Origin: Cynocephalus volans
Taxonomy: Eukaryota; Chordata; Mammalia; Dermoptera; Cynocephalidae
NCBI RefSeq assembly: GCF_027409185.1
Contig: NC_084469.1
Location: 101,743,835 to 101,807,834, forward strand
DNA length: 64,000 nucleotides
Direction: 5' to 3'
A program made the translations under genes and the position numbers. Below are positions 12,801-23,764 of the stretch, in pieces. The notes beneath the pieces are model-generated. The model saw only the letters and a list, made by a program, of their open reading frames with translations. It had not been told where the DNA came from and did not search any database. Position 1 is the first letter of the stretch. The number at the start of each line of letters is the position of its first letter.

Positions 12801-13084
12801 TCACATAATCTCTTGTTTAATGTGTCAAGGTAGTGAAGTGCCCTCCTAATTCTCCTAATACTTTTAAGTATTCTTACCTCCCAGTTACTCATTAGTGTGC
12901 ACGGCATGTCTTGAGTTTTGGTATCAGGTTCCAATTAAATTCATAAAATGAACATTTCCCCTTTTTCTGTTCCTTGTAAAAATTTATACAAGATTGGAAG
13001 GATCTGTGCTTCTTTTTTCTTTTAACATTAGATTTATTTTTTCTAATTAATTAATTAATTTATATTATTCCTTTTTTTACATTC

Positions 13085-13340
13085 TTAGGTGTTGCAGCGC
13101 AGTTGAGGTGGAGGGGGAGAGGGTAAGGGGGAGTGAAACAGGGTGGGATGAGGAGGAAGGAGGGAGCTGTGGTCATGGCCCGTGGTATCCCCCCCCGCAT
13201 TTTGGTAGGAGAAACCAAGACCTTCCTGAAGCGACTGGGTGGTCCTTGCCGGGCTGGTTATGGATGTGGGGGGGCGTGGCTGATGCCCCAGGCCCCTTCA
13301 CAGCCAGGAAGGATCTGTACTTTAAATGACTGGTGAAATT
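13085..13340. other. GC-rich islet without recognised gene
   Basis: A sharp rise in G content inside AT-rich DNA. Overlapping frames of 67 and 73 codons are open but resemble nothing I know. It lies about 100 bp outside the target duplication of the composite element that follows, so it is not part of that insertion. Confidence 0.4.
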
Positions 13341-13444
13341 TCACATAAAAACATTTTATTCTAGTGTGTGTATTTTTAAGCACTGAGTGACATGCTTTAT
13401 GCATGAAAGAACTACAGATGTTTACTTATTAAAGGTTGGCTTAC

Positions 13445-14390
13445 CAGCGCCTCAGGGCCCGCCCATGGTCCTGGGGTATGGAGAAGGGGACTGGACCACC
13501 CTCCCACAACCAGGCACAACATGCTAGCACCTCGGAGCCCACCCAGGGACCCAGGGCAAGGAGAAGGGGACCAGACCTCTCTCCCACAACCAGGCACTGC
13601 CCAGGGACCCGGGGTATGGAGTTGGGGACTGGACTTCTCTCCCACAACCAGGCACAACATGCCAGCAACTCGGAGCCCACCCAGGGACCCAGGCCAAGGA
13701 GAAGGGGAATGGCCCTCTCTCCCACCACCAGGCACACCGTGCCAGTGCTTCAGGGCCCACCTGGAGACCCGAGTTATGGAGAAGGGGACTGGACCTCTCT
13801 CCCACAGCCAGGCACACCAAGCCAGCACCTTGGGGCCTGCCCAGGGACCCGAGGTATGGAGTCAGCCACCAGACCAACTTTCCACAACCAGGCACACTGA
13901 GCCAGTGCTTCAGGGCCCACCCTGGGACCTGAGGCATGGAGAAGGGGACCAGACCACACTCCCACAACCAAGCACACTGAGCCAGTGTCTTGGGGCCCAC
14001 CCAGGAACCTGGGGCATGGAGAAGGAGAGTGGACCTCTCTCCCACAACCAGGCACACCATGCCAGCACCTTAGAGCTCACCCAGGGACCCTGGACATGGA
14101 GAAGGGGACCGGACCTCTCTCCCACTACCAGGCACATCAAGCCAGCACCTTGGGGCCCACCCAGGGACCCAAGGCAAGGAGCCAGAAACCAGACCCTCCT
14201 CCCAAAACAAGGGACACCACTCCAGGACCTTGGGGCCCACCCAGGGACCCAAGGCAAGGAGAAGGGTACTGGACCCCTCTCCCACAACCAGGCACATGGC
14301 GCCAGTGCCTCGGGGCCTGCCCAGGGACCAGAGGTATGGAGAAGGGGACCAAACATGCTCCACAACCAGGCATACCGCCAGTGCCAAGGA
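13445..14390 (+). repeat. 80-bp minisatellite (about 12 units)
   Basis: Unit starts fall at 13661, 13741, 13821, 13901, 13981, 14061, 14141, 14221 and 14301, exactly 80 bp apart. The first units begin at 13445 and 13523, with one shortened unit near 13600. Each unit carries ACCCAGGGACC, GGAGAAGGGGAC and CCCACAACCAGGCA. Because 80 is not a multiple of 3, the array cycles through all frames, producing long open frames on both strands that are not genes. Confidence 0.95.
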
Positions 14391-14923
14391 GCATGCCAAA
14401 AACAGTACCTCCACGTGGGTGGCCCACCACAGCCACCACAATAACCATGACTGCTGCAAAAGCGACTAGTCACCACAGCCACCACGCAGATGGTCCGCCA
14501 ACCACTGGAGTGCATTCACACAAGAAGTGTCACCAGCAGAGACAAAGAAAAGAAGAGGATGTCTCTTTCCACAAAGCCCATTTCAAAGTGACAGAAGAAG
14601 CATCTGCTCTATGATAATATTGGGGGACCTGGTCACATCTCTCAGCATTGGACAGATCATCCAGGCAACAAGTTAACAGAATAACCATTATTCTTTCAGA
14701 AGGAGAGAAGAAATCTAGGGTAATTAGAGGGGGGAGGAGGAGGGAATGGGGAAAGGGGAGAGGCTGGACAAGGGGCATAAAGAATAATTACAATTTGTAA
14801 CAATATATATGCTAGTAATATTGATTTAATCAACATATCTCAATGTTCAACCCGCAAAATATGTATAATCGATTTTCTTTCAATAAATAAAATAAATTAG
14901 AAATAAAATAAAATAAAATACAT
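13445..14923 (+). mobile_element. Composite VNTR-L1 retroelement with target-site duplication
   Basis: A single retrotransposed unit bounded by the 15-bp duplication TAAAGGTTGGCTTAC (13430-13444 and 14923-14937). In order it contains about twelve 80-bp tandem units (13445-14390), a unique segment rich in CCACCACAGCCACC (14391-14605), a 65-bp piece of L1 ORF2 endonuclease sequence (about 14612-14680, the GDLxTSLS block), an L1 3' UTR (about 14700-14880, closely like 45200-45345) and an A-rich tail. There is no transposition gene, so it moved with L1 machinery. It is either an internally deleted or spliced L1 with a monomeric 5' UTR, or an SVA/LAVA-like composite family. Confidence 0.85.
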
Positions 14924-14937
14924 AAAGGTTGGCTTAC

Positions 14938-16109
14938 AATATCTTCTTGAACCAGTCACAATTGTTTATAATTTTCTAGGAATAGGTACATTTCATTTAA
15001 GTTGTAAATATTAACATGTTCATAACATTCCCTTGTTTTCTATCCTACTCTATACTTATGTCCCAGTTTTCTTTTACAGTATTTGCTGCATCTTTTCTTA
15101 TTCTGTGGGTCATTCTTGAAAAAGATTTAGGAGTTTTGTGAACCCTCTCTAGAAATCAAATTTTGGACACATTAATGCTTGCTACTGTAGTTTTTTTGTA
15201 TTACAATACTATTTGTCCTTATATTCATTATTTTCTTCTACCTTTTTGGATTGGTTATGGTGTCATTTTTCTCACTTTTTAGATTTCATCGTTGGTTAAT
15301 TTACTTTTAAGCCTTTTTTCTAAAGAAAAACAATGCTATAACTTATAGATATTTCATTAGATAAAATATTGATATATGAATACATTAGTTGCATTGTATT
15401 ACTATATATACACAGAATAATATATGTCTATATATGTGTATGCATGTGGGGGTATACATTTAATTACATATATTTACGATTGGTGAGACATTGGGTCACT
15501 ATCAAAAAAATTGTGAAAAATCATCTGTTGTGACATGTCCTCTCCCATCTTTTCCATGGTAATTCTATGTCAAGTAGGAAAGTCCTAGTAAATAACTATT
15601 TATTCAAACTAAACATTCACAGTGCCCACTTAAATCTCAAAATACCTCATTTTGGAGAGAAAATTAGTCACCATACCTGCTCAAAAATCTACTCAAAATC
15701 ATTAAGGAGGAAGAGTTAAGTAGATGTCTTGGTCCTACAAGTAGAGTTTTAGATCCTCCTAACAAATAGAAAAAAAATAATAGGAAAAGTATAGAGATAA
15801 GAAATAAAAAGAATGAAAGAGGTCTGATTGTTTTGCAGTGGTAGAAAACAAGACTGCTCATGGCTACAAGACCCGAGTAATGGAAAAGGAAAGTGAGACA
15901 GATGTACTGAGGTACTATGTATAATCCAGGAGTGACTGTCACTTAAGTGGAAGATCCAACTTATTCTAACAGAAACAATTGTGCAAACAGAAATCAGAGT
16001 CATGTGGGTGCATATACACAAGGGCACATTCAGGTTCCTTCTTGACCTGGGTTGATTTTTCTGCCTTTTCTAATCCTATGAATCAAAATGGAGAGCACAG
16101 GTATTGAGA
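14938..16109. other. AT-rich intergenic sequence
   Basis: Nothing beyond short AT-rich frames. It is the 3' flank of the minus-strand OR gene. No repeat family stands out. Confidence 0.5.
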
Positions 16110-17036
16110 TTAGGCGGTTCTGTTAATAATCCTCCACAGGGCCCGTTTGATGTCCCTGTTCCTCAGGCTATAGATGAAGGGGTTCAGCATGGGGGTGACC
16201 ATCGTGTACATCACTGAGGCCACCACACTCTTCGTGGGAGAATGAACAACTGAACTGAGGTATATGCCAATGCCGGTTCCATAAAATAAGCAAACAACTG
16301 ACAGGTGAGAGCCACAGGTGGAGAAGGCTTTATATTTCCCACCTGCTGATGAGACTCTCAGGATGGAGGAAACAATTCTAGCATAAGAGTAAAGGATCCC
16401 TGAGACTGGAACACCACCAAAGATGGCAGCAATAAAATACATTAATATGTAATTAGTGGAGGTGTCAGAACAGGCAAAGTGGAGGAGTTGAGGAGGGTCA
16501 CAGAAGACATGAGGAATTTCCACATCTGAGCAGAAGGTAACTTGTGACACTATCATGCGGTGCATCTGGGAGTCAAAAAGACTGATGAGAAAAGACACGA
16601 GGACCAACAAGCCACAGAGGCGGGGGCTCATGATGACTGGGTATTGTAGGGGGTAGCAAATGGCCACCAACCTGTCATAGGCCATCACAGCAAGAATTAG
16701 ATTGTCCAAACATCCAAAAAGATAAAAAAAGGACACTTGAGTGAGGCAGCCTGCATAGCTGATGGATTTGCTGTGTGCCTGGATGTTCACCAGCATCTTG
16801 GGGATTGTAGTGGTGCTGAAACCCATGTCAGCCAAGGACAGGTTGGAGAGGAAGAAGTACATGGGGGTGTGGAGGTGGGAGTCAGAGGTGATGGCCAGGA
16901 CGATGAGCAGGTTCCCCAGCACCGTGACCAGGTACATGTGCAGGAACAGCCCAAAGAGGATGGGCTGCAGTTCGGGATCATCTGAAATTCCCAGGAGAAG
17001 GAATTTTGAGACAGTTGTTAGATTCTGTGATTCCAT
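16110..17036 (-). CDS. OR7E24-like: Olfactory receptor family 7, OR7E24-like
   Basis: Intact 308-codon, seven-transmembrane class A GPCR, the usual OR length, expected in cilia of olfactory neurons coupling to Golf. Visible marks: N-glycosylation site NLT at residue 5, GN at 41-42 in TM1, LHTPMY at 55-60, conserved Cys97, [10 protein letters not shown] at 118-127 (Leu for the common Phe/Tyr after DR), extracellular-loop cysteines 169, 179 and 189, SY at 217-218, [10 protein letters not shown] at 236-245 and [12 protein letters not shown] at the end of TM7. The start is the Met aligned with other OR7 proteins; an in-frame Met 31 codons upstream (17129) gives an extension with an RCPS motif like that of human OR7E24. 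An acceptor-like AG lies about 14 bases before the chosen ATG (near 17050), suggesting a 5' noncoding exon. Subfamily assigned from memory of human OR7E24. Confidence 0.93.
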   Translation of the reverse strand: MESQNLTTVSKFLLLGISDDPELQPILFGLFLHMYLVTVLGNLLIVLAITSDSHLHTPMYFFLSNLSLADMGFSTTTIPKMLVNIQAHSKSISYAGCLTQVSFFYLFGCLDNLILAVMAYDRLVAICYPLQYPVIMSPRLCGLLVLVSFLISLFDSQMHRMIVSQVTFCSDVEIPHVFCDPPQLLHFACSDTSTNYILMYFIAAIFGGVPVSGILYSYARIVSSILRVSSAGGKYKAFSTCGSHLSVVCLFYGTGIGIYLSSVVHSPTKSVVASVMYTMVTPMLNPFIYSLRNRDIKRALWRIINRTA

Positions 17037-17199
17037 GCTGCTGGGACACCTTATGACAAAGAAGAGACTGTTGGAATACACAAAAGTATAGAGGCACCTA
17101 ACTAAGCAATTTACAAGAAAAGTATTCACACTTGAGAATCATACACCTGAGTAATTTTAACAATATTTCTCAGGTGCAAACTCTTCCTAAAACTTTTTT

Positions 17200-17560
17200 A
17201 AAATGTGTTCACTCATTTTTAACTGACATATAATAATTCTACATAAATATGGGGTCATAGAAAGTAGAGTAGTGGGTACCTTTGGGAAGGGGAGGGAGAG
17301 AGTAGGATGGGGAGAGGTCAGTCAACAGGTACAAAATCACAGTTAGGTAGGAAGAATAAGTCCTAGTGTTCCATTACACAGTAGCGAGAATACAGTTAAC
17401 AATAATATACCGTACATTTCAAAATAGCAAGAATGGAGGCTTTCGAATGTTCTCACCACAACGAAAAGATAGATGGCTGAGAATTATTTCTTTATTAGTG
17501 TCTGTGCTGTTCACATGTTCCTACATACACCCAGTTTGGAGAGACTGAACCCAGAAAGGC
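17200..17560 (+). mobile_element. Old L1M 3' UTR fragment
   Basis: Wording such as TTCTCACCACAACGAAAAGA and the preceding G-rich block follow old L1 3' UTRs. It lies about 160 bp upstream of the OR7E24-like start, in its probable 5' intron or promoter region. Confidence 0.65.
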
Positions 17561-17692
17561 AGAGGAGGAAGGACAATTTGAGGTAAGAAGTTCATTAACA
17601 CAGTAAAGTATCAGGCCCCTACTTTCAAAATACAAAATATGCTTCTCTCTTCAAGAAAAAAATTATTGTTATTATAGGACACTGAGATGCAG

Positions 17693-18144
17693 TGTAGAGC
17701 TAGGGCTCGGGTCTGGAGCTCACAGACCCCTCGAGCCCATTCACAAACAATTCACATGCATATCTATGTGCTAGGTAACTGGCAAAAAGGTCCTTGGTGC
17801 CTTGGTTGAAGGAATTAGTCTTTATTCAGCACACACAACACTATGATCAAAGCAGTCTGCAGAGAAACTCAGAAAATCAACTGCTACTGGCAAAGTCCAA
17901 AGAAAAACTCAGCAGCTGCCAGCAGAGTAAACATGTTCCATTTTTAGATGCGAGCTGGCTGCTGTCCAGCCAGCTTCACAACCTGAAGAACACACAATAG
18001 CTATGAAACTAAAAAGATACATTGGTGCATATACGCATTAACTCCACCCACACAACTTGTTTACAAAGAATTAAGAATGTGCTGCTCTACCCCAACCAGA
18101 TCTGAGCCAAGGGAGCCTGACTAAATTATCCTATTTTCCCCACA
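17693..18144 (-). mobile_element. Solo LTR of an endogenous retrovirus
   Basis: 452 bp opening TGT and closing ACA on either strand and flanked by the 5-bp duplication TGCAG (17688-17692 and 18145-18149). A polyadenylation signal sits on the minus strand at 17826-17821, fixing the orientation. There is no internal viral sequence, so it is a solo LTR left by recombination between two LTRs. The 5-bp duplication fits class I or class III (ERVL) families; I cannot name the subfamily. Confidence 0.82.
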
Positions 18145-18189
18145 TGCAGTCAGTAGCACTTTATCGTACATAAATTCAGTATAAGAAAT

Positions 18190-18545
18190 CCTCTTGATTT
18201 GAGTGATGAGGAAGAGATGGAGAAAGGGAGGGATGAATTGGTGGAGCACAGGGGATTTGGGGGGCAGCAGTACTATTCTGTATGATAATGTAATGGTGAA
18301 TACATGACATTATGCATTTGTCAAAACCCATAGCACTGTACAAGACAAAGAGTAAATCCTAGTGTAAAATTAAATTTATAATATATCAAAATTGATTCAT
18401 AATTATAACAAATGGACCACACTAATGTAACACACCAATAATAGGAGAAACTGTCTATGTGGGTTGACCAAGGGTATGGGAATTATCTGTACTTTCTGTT
18501 CTATGTAAAACTAAAATTGCTATAAAAAGAAAGAAAAAAAGAACA
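18190..18545 (+). mobile_element. L1ME-type 3' UTR
   Basis: Matches the familiar ancient L1 tail (GTCAAAACCCATAG, then CACACTAATGTAACA, then an A-rich end at 18520-18545). A related fragment in the opposite orientation lies at 61590-61990. Confidence 0.75.
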
Positions 18546-19374
18546 AAAAGGTTTAAAAAAGGAAGAAATTCCCTTGATTTGGAATGTATTCCTAGAAGAA
18601 CTAAAACCACATGAACTAGATTCTAAACCAAATTCAGATGTTTACATAGCACTTTTTATGCCAGTTATCTTTATGAGTTTTACCATTATTCAATTTTATG
18701 CCACCCCCCTTCCATGGAGATAAGTGCTCACTCAAACGTGTGGGCTATCTGGTAAAAGTCTTTTCATACATAATTCAAATATCTAAATATTTGTTCTTGG
18801 TGGACCAGCATTTCCAAAGTGGATGTATATAGACTTCACATTGTGATGAATTTGTTTTTCTTAAATGCACAAAATCATAATGGCAACAGTGATTCTGAAG
18901 ATGGTATTAATTTATAATGCACCAATGATTAAACAATAGTTAGTGATTAATGAATACTGTGTACCTATTTTTTATTTTTTGCAGGGTTATTTTCTGTTAA
19001 TTCTACATAATCTCAGGGAAATATCAGAAGCTCGGTTTGATTTTTGTTTGTGGTGGTTTGGTAAAATTTCTCAAAAATATTTCTAATCCTAAACATTTGT
19101 GAAGTGTTCTCTCTTCCAATCCAAACTTCCCATGTACGATTGAGAAATGTAGGACCAAGGCAAGGTCAAAACCTTAAACTGGCCTTTTTATCCCAGCTTA
19201 AGAGCTTTGCAAGTCAATTCGTTCTTATAAAGGGATTGCATTTCTCCTTAATTTACCTACTAAGTGAAGGTAACGCAGGTCTTCAATTCTCACAGCAGGT
19301 CAAAACATGATATAATCTCAGGAAAGCTCAAAAGGAAAAAGGACAGAAAATAGTATTACAAATACCCAGGTAGA
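18546..19374. other. Unclassified AT-rich sequence
   Basis: No gene and no clear repeat. Confidence 0.5.
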
Positions 19375-19525
19375 TTGGTGGGGTTTTTTGTTGTTGTTTG
19401 GTTGGTTTTTGGTTTTTGGTTTTGTTTGTTTGTTGGGGTTTTGGTTTGTTTGTTTGTTTGTTTTTAGTGACTGGCCAGTATGGGAATCAAAATTCTTGAC
19501 CTTGGTGTAATATGCTCATCTTTAA
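19375..19525 (-). mobile_element. tRNA-Ile-derived SINE, truncated
   Basis: Read on the minus strand, a tRNA-like 3' half (ACACCAAGGTCAAG, a decayed B box, ACTGGCCAG) is followed by a long (CAAA)n-type tail, seen on the plus strand as G/T-rich 19375-19470. The 5' half of the tRNA part is missing or diverged. Confidence 0.7.
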
Positions 19526-19604
19526 AATGGGTATATTAAACGGACCTATTGTATAAGATTGCTTTTTGAAATTAAATTAAGTAATAATTTAAAAGGGCTT
19601 AGAC

Positions 19605-19720
19605 AGTGGTTCTCAATGCTGATTGATCATTATAACTACCTGTCAATGTTACAAAATTTACTGATGCTTTGACCACAATCTAGAAAGATTTAAACCAGAA
19701 TCACCGCATGTAAGTCCTTT
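19605..19720 (+). mobile_element. MER5A-like hAT fragment
   Basis: The start CAGTGGTTCTCAA and the general spacing match the ancient MER5A non-autonomous hAT element. It is strongly diverged. Confidence 0.5.
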
Positions 19721-20655
19721 GGTAATACTAACATACCAGCTAGAGTAGAGAACAATTGACAAGCACTCTGTAAATGTTCCGTTTATGTTACCTATTATTA
19801 TTACTACCATTATTTCCCACTCTCATATTGGAATATCAATATTTAATAAAACTTGTTTCAGAACTTATATTTTTTACCAATAAAAAAATGGCTTTTTGCT
19901 ATCCTTTCCTGATCCCATTCCTTTGCACTCCAGGTGCCCAGAAGCAAATACTGTTGTGAATTCATTGGATGTAGTTTCCTTTCAATGTTTCCATACTATT
20001 AAAATTGATTTGTTTATCTATAAACAGTTGTCTTTATAACTTATCTAAATGCTATCACACTACACATATTGTTTTCTTAGAAGTTCTCGTTTACCACAAA
20101 ACTGTGTTTTAAGTCTCTCTGTGACATCCATACATCCATTTCAAACACTTTAAATGATGCATAATATTACCTGGGGATAAACTTCAAATTATTTTTCAAT
20201 TTTTTATTACAAAAATGCTCAAAAAATTTTTGTTCCTCTCTCCATGTCACACAATTGAAAATTTCTATAAGTTATATTCATAAAAGATAGAGGTTTGCAT
20301 TGTAAAAATTAATACATGTTACATTTTAATATTAACTACCTACATTTGTTTTCCCAATAGAAAGTTGGGCAAAATTTTTAATGCTCTTATTTTTAAGACA
20401 CAGAATCAGGAAAATCCCTGAACTCTGCCTACCATGGTCTTTCCATAGGAGATGAACATGAAAAATTCCATTTTCTATGGGGAATATTATTTACATATCT
20501 CAGATTTTCACAATGAGCTCAAAAATGCATCACTATTAATAAAAACCCCTATGATCCACAATACTCACTTGATAAGGTCCCTGTAAACCACCTGACTCAT
20601 TCCCCTAATTCACAGGTAAACTCACCAAATCCCATGAGAAGAAACGGATGTTTCT
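19721..20655. other. Unclassified AT-rich sequence
   Basis: No gene and no repeat that I can name. Confidence 0.5.
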
Positions 20656-20988
20656 TTCAATTAATATAACTTTTTTCTAAGTCCATCCATGTTGCTGTGA
20701 ATGGTAATATTTCATTCATTTTTATAACAGAGTAAAATTCCATTGTACAGAATGAGAAATTCCACATGTTCTCACTTATTTGTGGGAGCGCTAAATAAAT
20801 AAATAAATATACAAACAAATGTGGGGGTGGGGAAGGATACACAACAATCACAATCCCTTGAACTTGTTAAGACAAGTAAACAGATATGATGGTGATGGGT
20901 GGGAAGAAGGGGGGAGGAAGGAATCCGTAAGAGACATGAAAATCAACTACGTTGTATATTGATAAATTAAAGTTAAAAAAAAAGAAAA
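20656..20988 (+). mobile_element. Short twin-primed L1 with target duplication
   Basis: 20660-20752 is minus-strand ORF2 end; at 20753 it flips to plus and runs through the last ORF2 codons and 3' UTR to an A-rich tail. It is flanked by AGAAACGGATGTTTCT at 20640 and AGAAAAGGATGTTTCT at 20983, a 16-bp target duplication with one difference that overlaps the tail. Confidence 0.88.
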
Positions 20989-20998
20989 GGATGTTTCT

Positions 20999-21578
20999 AC
21001 CTCCTTTTGCTCATCTGGGACTAAAACAGGTTTGGAAGCAAAACAATCGTTATGTTTGTAGAGGGGATATAGCCCTGGGATAAGAGTCAGGAGTCCTTTG
21101 TCTGAGTCCATATCCCTTACTCACTAGACGTAGAGTGTGTGTAATTCTCTCAACCTGTCTGGGCTGGTAGCCCTTACCTGAAAATGAGAGAGTAACAACT
21201 ATCTCTAGGATCTGTGTGTCACTTAATAGAAGTTTTCCACTTAATATTCAGTTGATATTTTTTAAATTAGAAGTAGAACCACTTTTGGAGCAGCAGGTTT
21301 CTAGAGGAAATACAATCCCAGGGGTGGTTTAAAGGGCTTTTGTTCTATTATTAGGCAGAGAAATAGAAGCCTATCACATCCAAGGGAACTTGTTCATGGA
21401 ATGAATGAAAATCCCAAAATGTGTCTCGATCCACACAATAAGATTTACTTCCTTTCCTCTCTCCCCCTTTCTATTTTCTCTTCATTTTTATGTAAAACTC
21501 CATAATTTATTTTATAATTGATTATTGTAGATTCTATTAAATGGGAAATGGTATGTCCCATAGAAAATCCATGGCGTA
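20999..21578. other. Unclassified sequence
   Basis: No gene or repeat recognised. Confidence 0.5.
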
Positions 21579-21672
21579 GGCTGGCCAGTTAGCTCTGTTG
21601 GTTAGAGCAAAGCCTTGCAATGCTAAGGAAGGTCACAGGTTCGGATCCTTGCACTGGCCACCCACAAAAAAA
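21579..21672 (+). mobile_element. tRNA-Ile-derived SINE (dermopteran t-SINE type)
   Basis: The body follows tRNA-Ile, with an A-box region (TTAGCTCTGTTGGTTAGAGC) and B box GGTTCGGATCC at 21638-21648, ending in GGCCACC and an A-rich tail. The flanks AAAATCCATGGC and AAAATCCGTGAC form a short imperfect target duplication. tRNA-Ile SINEs of this form are the t-SINE family described in colugos. It would be transcribed by RNA polymerase III and moved by L1. Confidence 0.85.
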
Positions 21673-21689
21673 ATAAAATCCGTGACACA

Positions 21690-23234
21690 CATACACAAAA
21701 GCAGTGTTTTGTCTTTGGTCTAGAGACAGAAATGGAAGTAATGATAACACAAACAGGCGTCCACCCAGTGTGTGGAAGCCCTGTTGCCCATGCTCTGTTT
21801 TTGTGAATGAAGGAAGGGTCTATTCAATATTCAAAAGAGATTGTTGTTTCTGTAGTCTGCTCTGTGCCAAGCAAGGTACAGGCTCTGGTGAATTAGAAAT
21901 GTGTGAGACTCAGCTGTGTGATAACCAAGAATGGAACTCAAGACACTTACTTAATGTCTTCCCTAGAGATCAAGAGGGGATAAACTACAAAAATGAAGGA
22001 GGAAGTGAACAGATGAGGCAAACTCTAGGAGCAGAAGCAAGAGAGAGATTGGCCCTGAATTATGATGTACCAACACTTTCTGTGATTCCCCCCTGTGACC
22101 ACAGCTGTTCTCCCTGTAGCTGATCCTGCACTGGGTCTAGGTGCATGGTGAATAGAGTCTCACCATCTGAATTCAGACCTGACTTCACTCCCTTTCTACC
22201 CTAGGATCTAGTAAAAATTACATTAAAATACTGTGCTCTTATCCTCAGATGTAAAATGATCACAATCTGCATTGCTTTTTTTTTTGGAGGTGTCATGGTA
22301 GTCATGCAGATGAAAGGCAATAAGCAACACAAAAACCTAAGTCTCATTTGTCATCACAGGAAGTTAGTAATAGGGTCTAAAATTGGTAAATCCAGAAATA
22401 TCAATATAAAATGTTTTGCAGAAATGTAGAAATACATGCCAGAAAAAATAGTTAAAAGAACAGAAAGATACTGCTTTTGGAGTGTGAAGGGTGGAAAAGG
22501 GGGTCCAGGGAAAGAGACCACTGTGTGTCATCATAAGATTATTTGTGGTGCTGAATTTTAGGTTAAGCATGGGTTTGTGTCACCTTGATAAAAATTAAAA
22601 TTAATTTTTTAAGTGTTAAAAAAATCTTATCTCATAGACTGGCACTTGGAAACCCTAGGTGTAGGTTCCTCATATTGAGGCTACTTTTGTTATTTCCATT
22701 ATTAGGGAATGGTTTAAAGAAACCGATTTCCTAGTCTTGTGGGACAGATGGCTACAGAAGCAAGAATCAATGTGGGAAGAAAGCAAAATTGGGCAAATTT
22801 CTCCAGTCTCTTTTGCATGCAGTGTCTCCCCAGCACTTACTGGACTGCACTGTCTCTCTGCCAGGACACAACCACGGAGCATGGATCAACATCCCCTTCC
22901 CTGCTTGGTGTGTGATGATGGCTCAGGCGCCGTCCTCAGGAATGACAAGAAGACAGAGTCAGACATGAGCCTCCTGACGCAGATGATGAATCTAGGAGGA
23001 GGAGACACAGGTATCTGAAGGACTGGAAGACATGGGTGGATATTTATAATTGTATGAGTTTGGGAGCTCAATGCACAGAGCTCATCATTAATCAAATTGG
23101 TCCACGTGATTCCAATCTCCGAAGACTTGTTAATACTAATAGAGAAGGAAAAGAAGAAAAGTAAACGTACTGAAAAGGGTCTGGGGTTTTCCTCTCATCA
23201 GGAAAAGCCTTCCCTGTGCTCACCTTTTTAGTTG
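21690..23234. other. Unclassified sequence
   Basis: Contains a 139-codon open frame (21704-22123) and a 93-codon one (22737-23018), neither with recognisable domains or a paralogue in the window. No repeat identified. Confidence 0.45.
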
Positions 23235-23500
23235 TTGTTGTTAACATTTACTTGTACATATTTGCGGGATACAATGTGTTGTTTCAACACACGCATATAC
23301 TGCACAATGATTCACGCATATACTGCACAATGATTCACTTGAGTAGACAGCATAGTACCTGTTAGTCCACGATTTCTCGCCCCCTCCCACCACTTCTCCC
23401 CTCTGGTAACGATTATCCTAATCTCTGTTTCATGAGAACCACTTTTTGTTTTTACTTCTCATTTCTGACGTCCATATTTCAGGTATGTTATAAAATTCAG
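23235..23500 (-). mobile_element. Old L1 3' UTR fragment with 23-bp tandem duplication
   Basis: Minus-strand L1 3' UTR wording. An exact 23-bp tandem pair lies at 23290-23312 and 23313-23335. 23500-23764 is AT-rich and unassigned. Confidence 0.65.
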
Positions 23501-23764
23501 ATACATATTTTTTAATTAAACAAAGCAATGTGGGAATTTTATATCTGCCAGTCCATAGAATTATTATTTAATTTGTGGACAATTAGGTCTTATAAATGAA
23601 GACTCTGAGACAATATCTATTATCTCAGTTAAGGCTCATGTCTCTAAGGAGAACTTCCATTTTTCTCTCTATAGTACTGTTGGGGGTTTTGGACTTTAAT
23701 GTGTTGTAGATGTATGTTTTCTGCTGTTTTGAATGATAGTCTAATTCTGTCAAATTGATGTATA

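Noticed and set aside
13108-13336. Small GC-rich frames as a gene or retrocopy
   Set aside because: No similarity recognised, no tail and no target duplication.
13445-14390. CRISPR-like array
   Set aside because: The 80-bp units are contiguous and imperfect, with no unique spacers; the genome is mammalian.
13410-14614. Many overlapping open frames of 93-307 codons on both strands
   Set aside because: They are a by-product of the 80-bp minisatellite; the unit is not a multiple of 3 and no frame shows protein-like features.
16737-17091. Plus-strand frames opposite the OR7E24-like gene
   Set aside because: Antisense shadows of the conserved TM1-TM3 region; similar shadows occur opposite the other two OR genes.
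21704-22123. 139-codon open frame
   Set aside because: No recognised domain, no splice or promoter context and no homologue in the window; likely chance.
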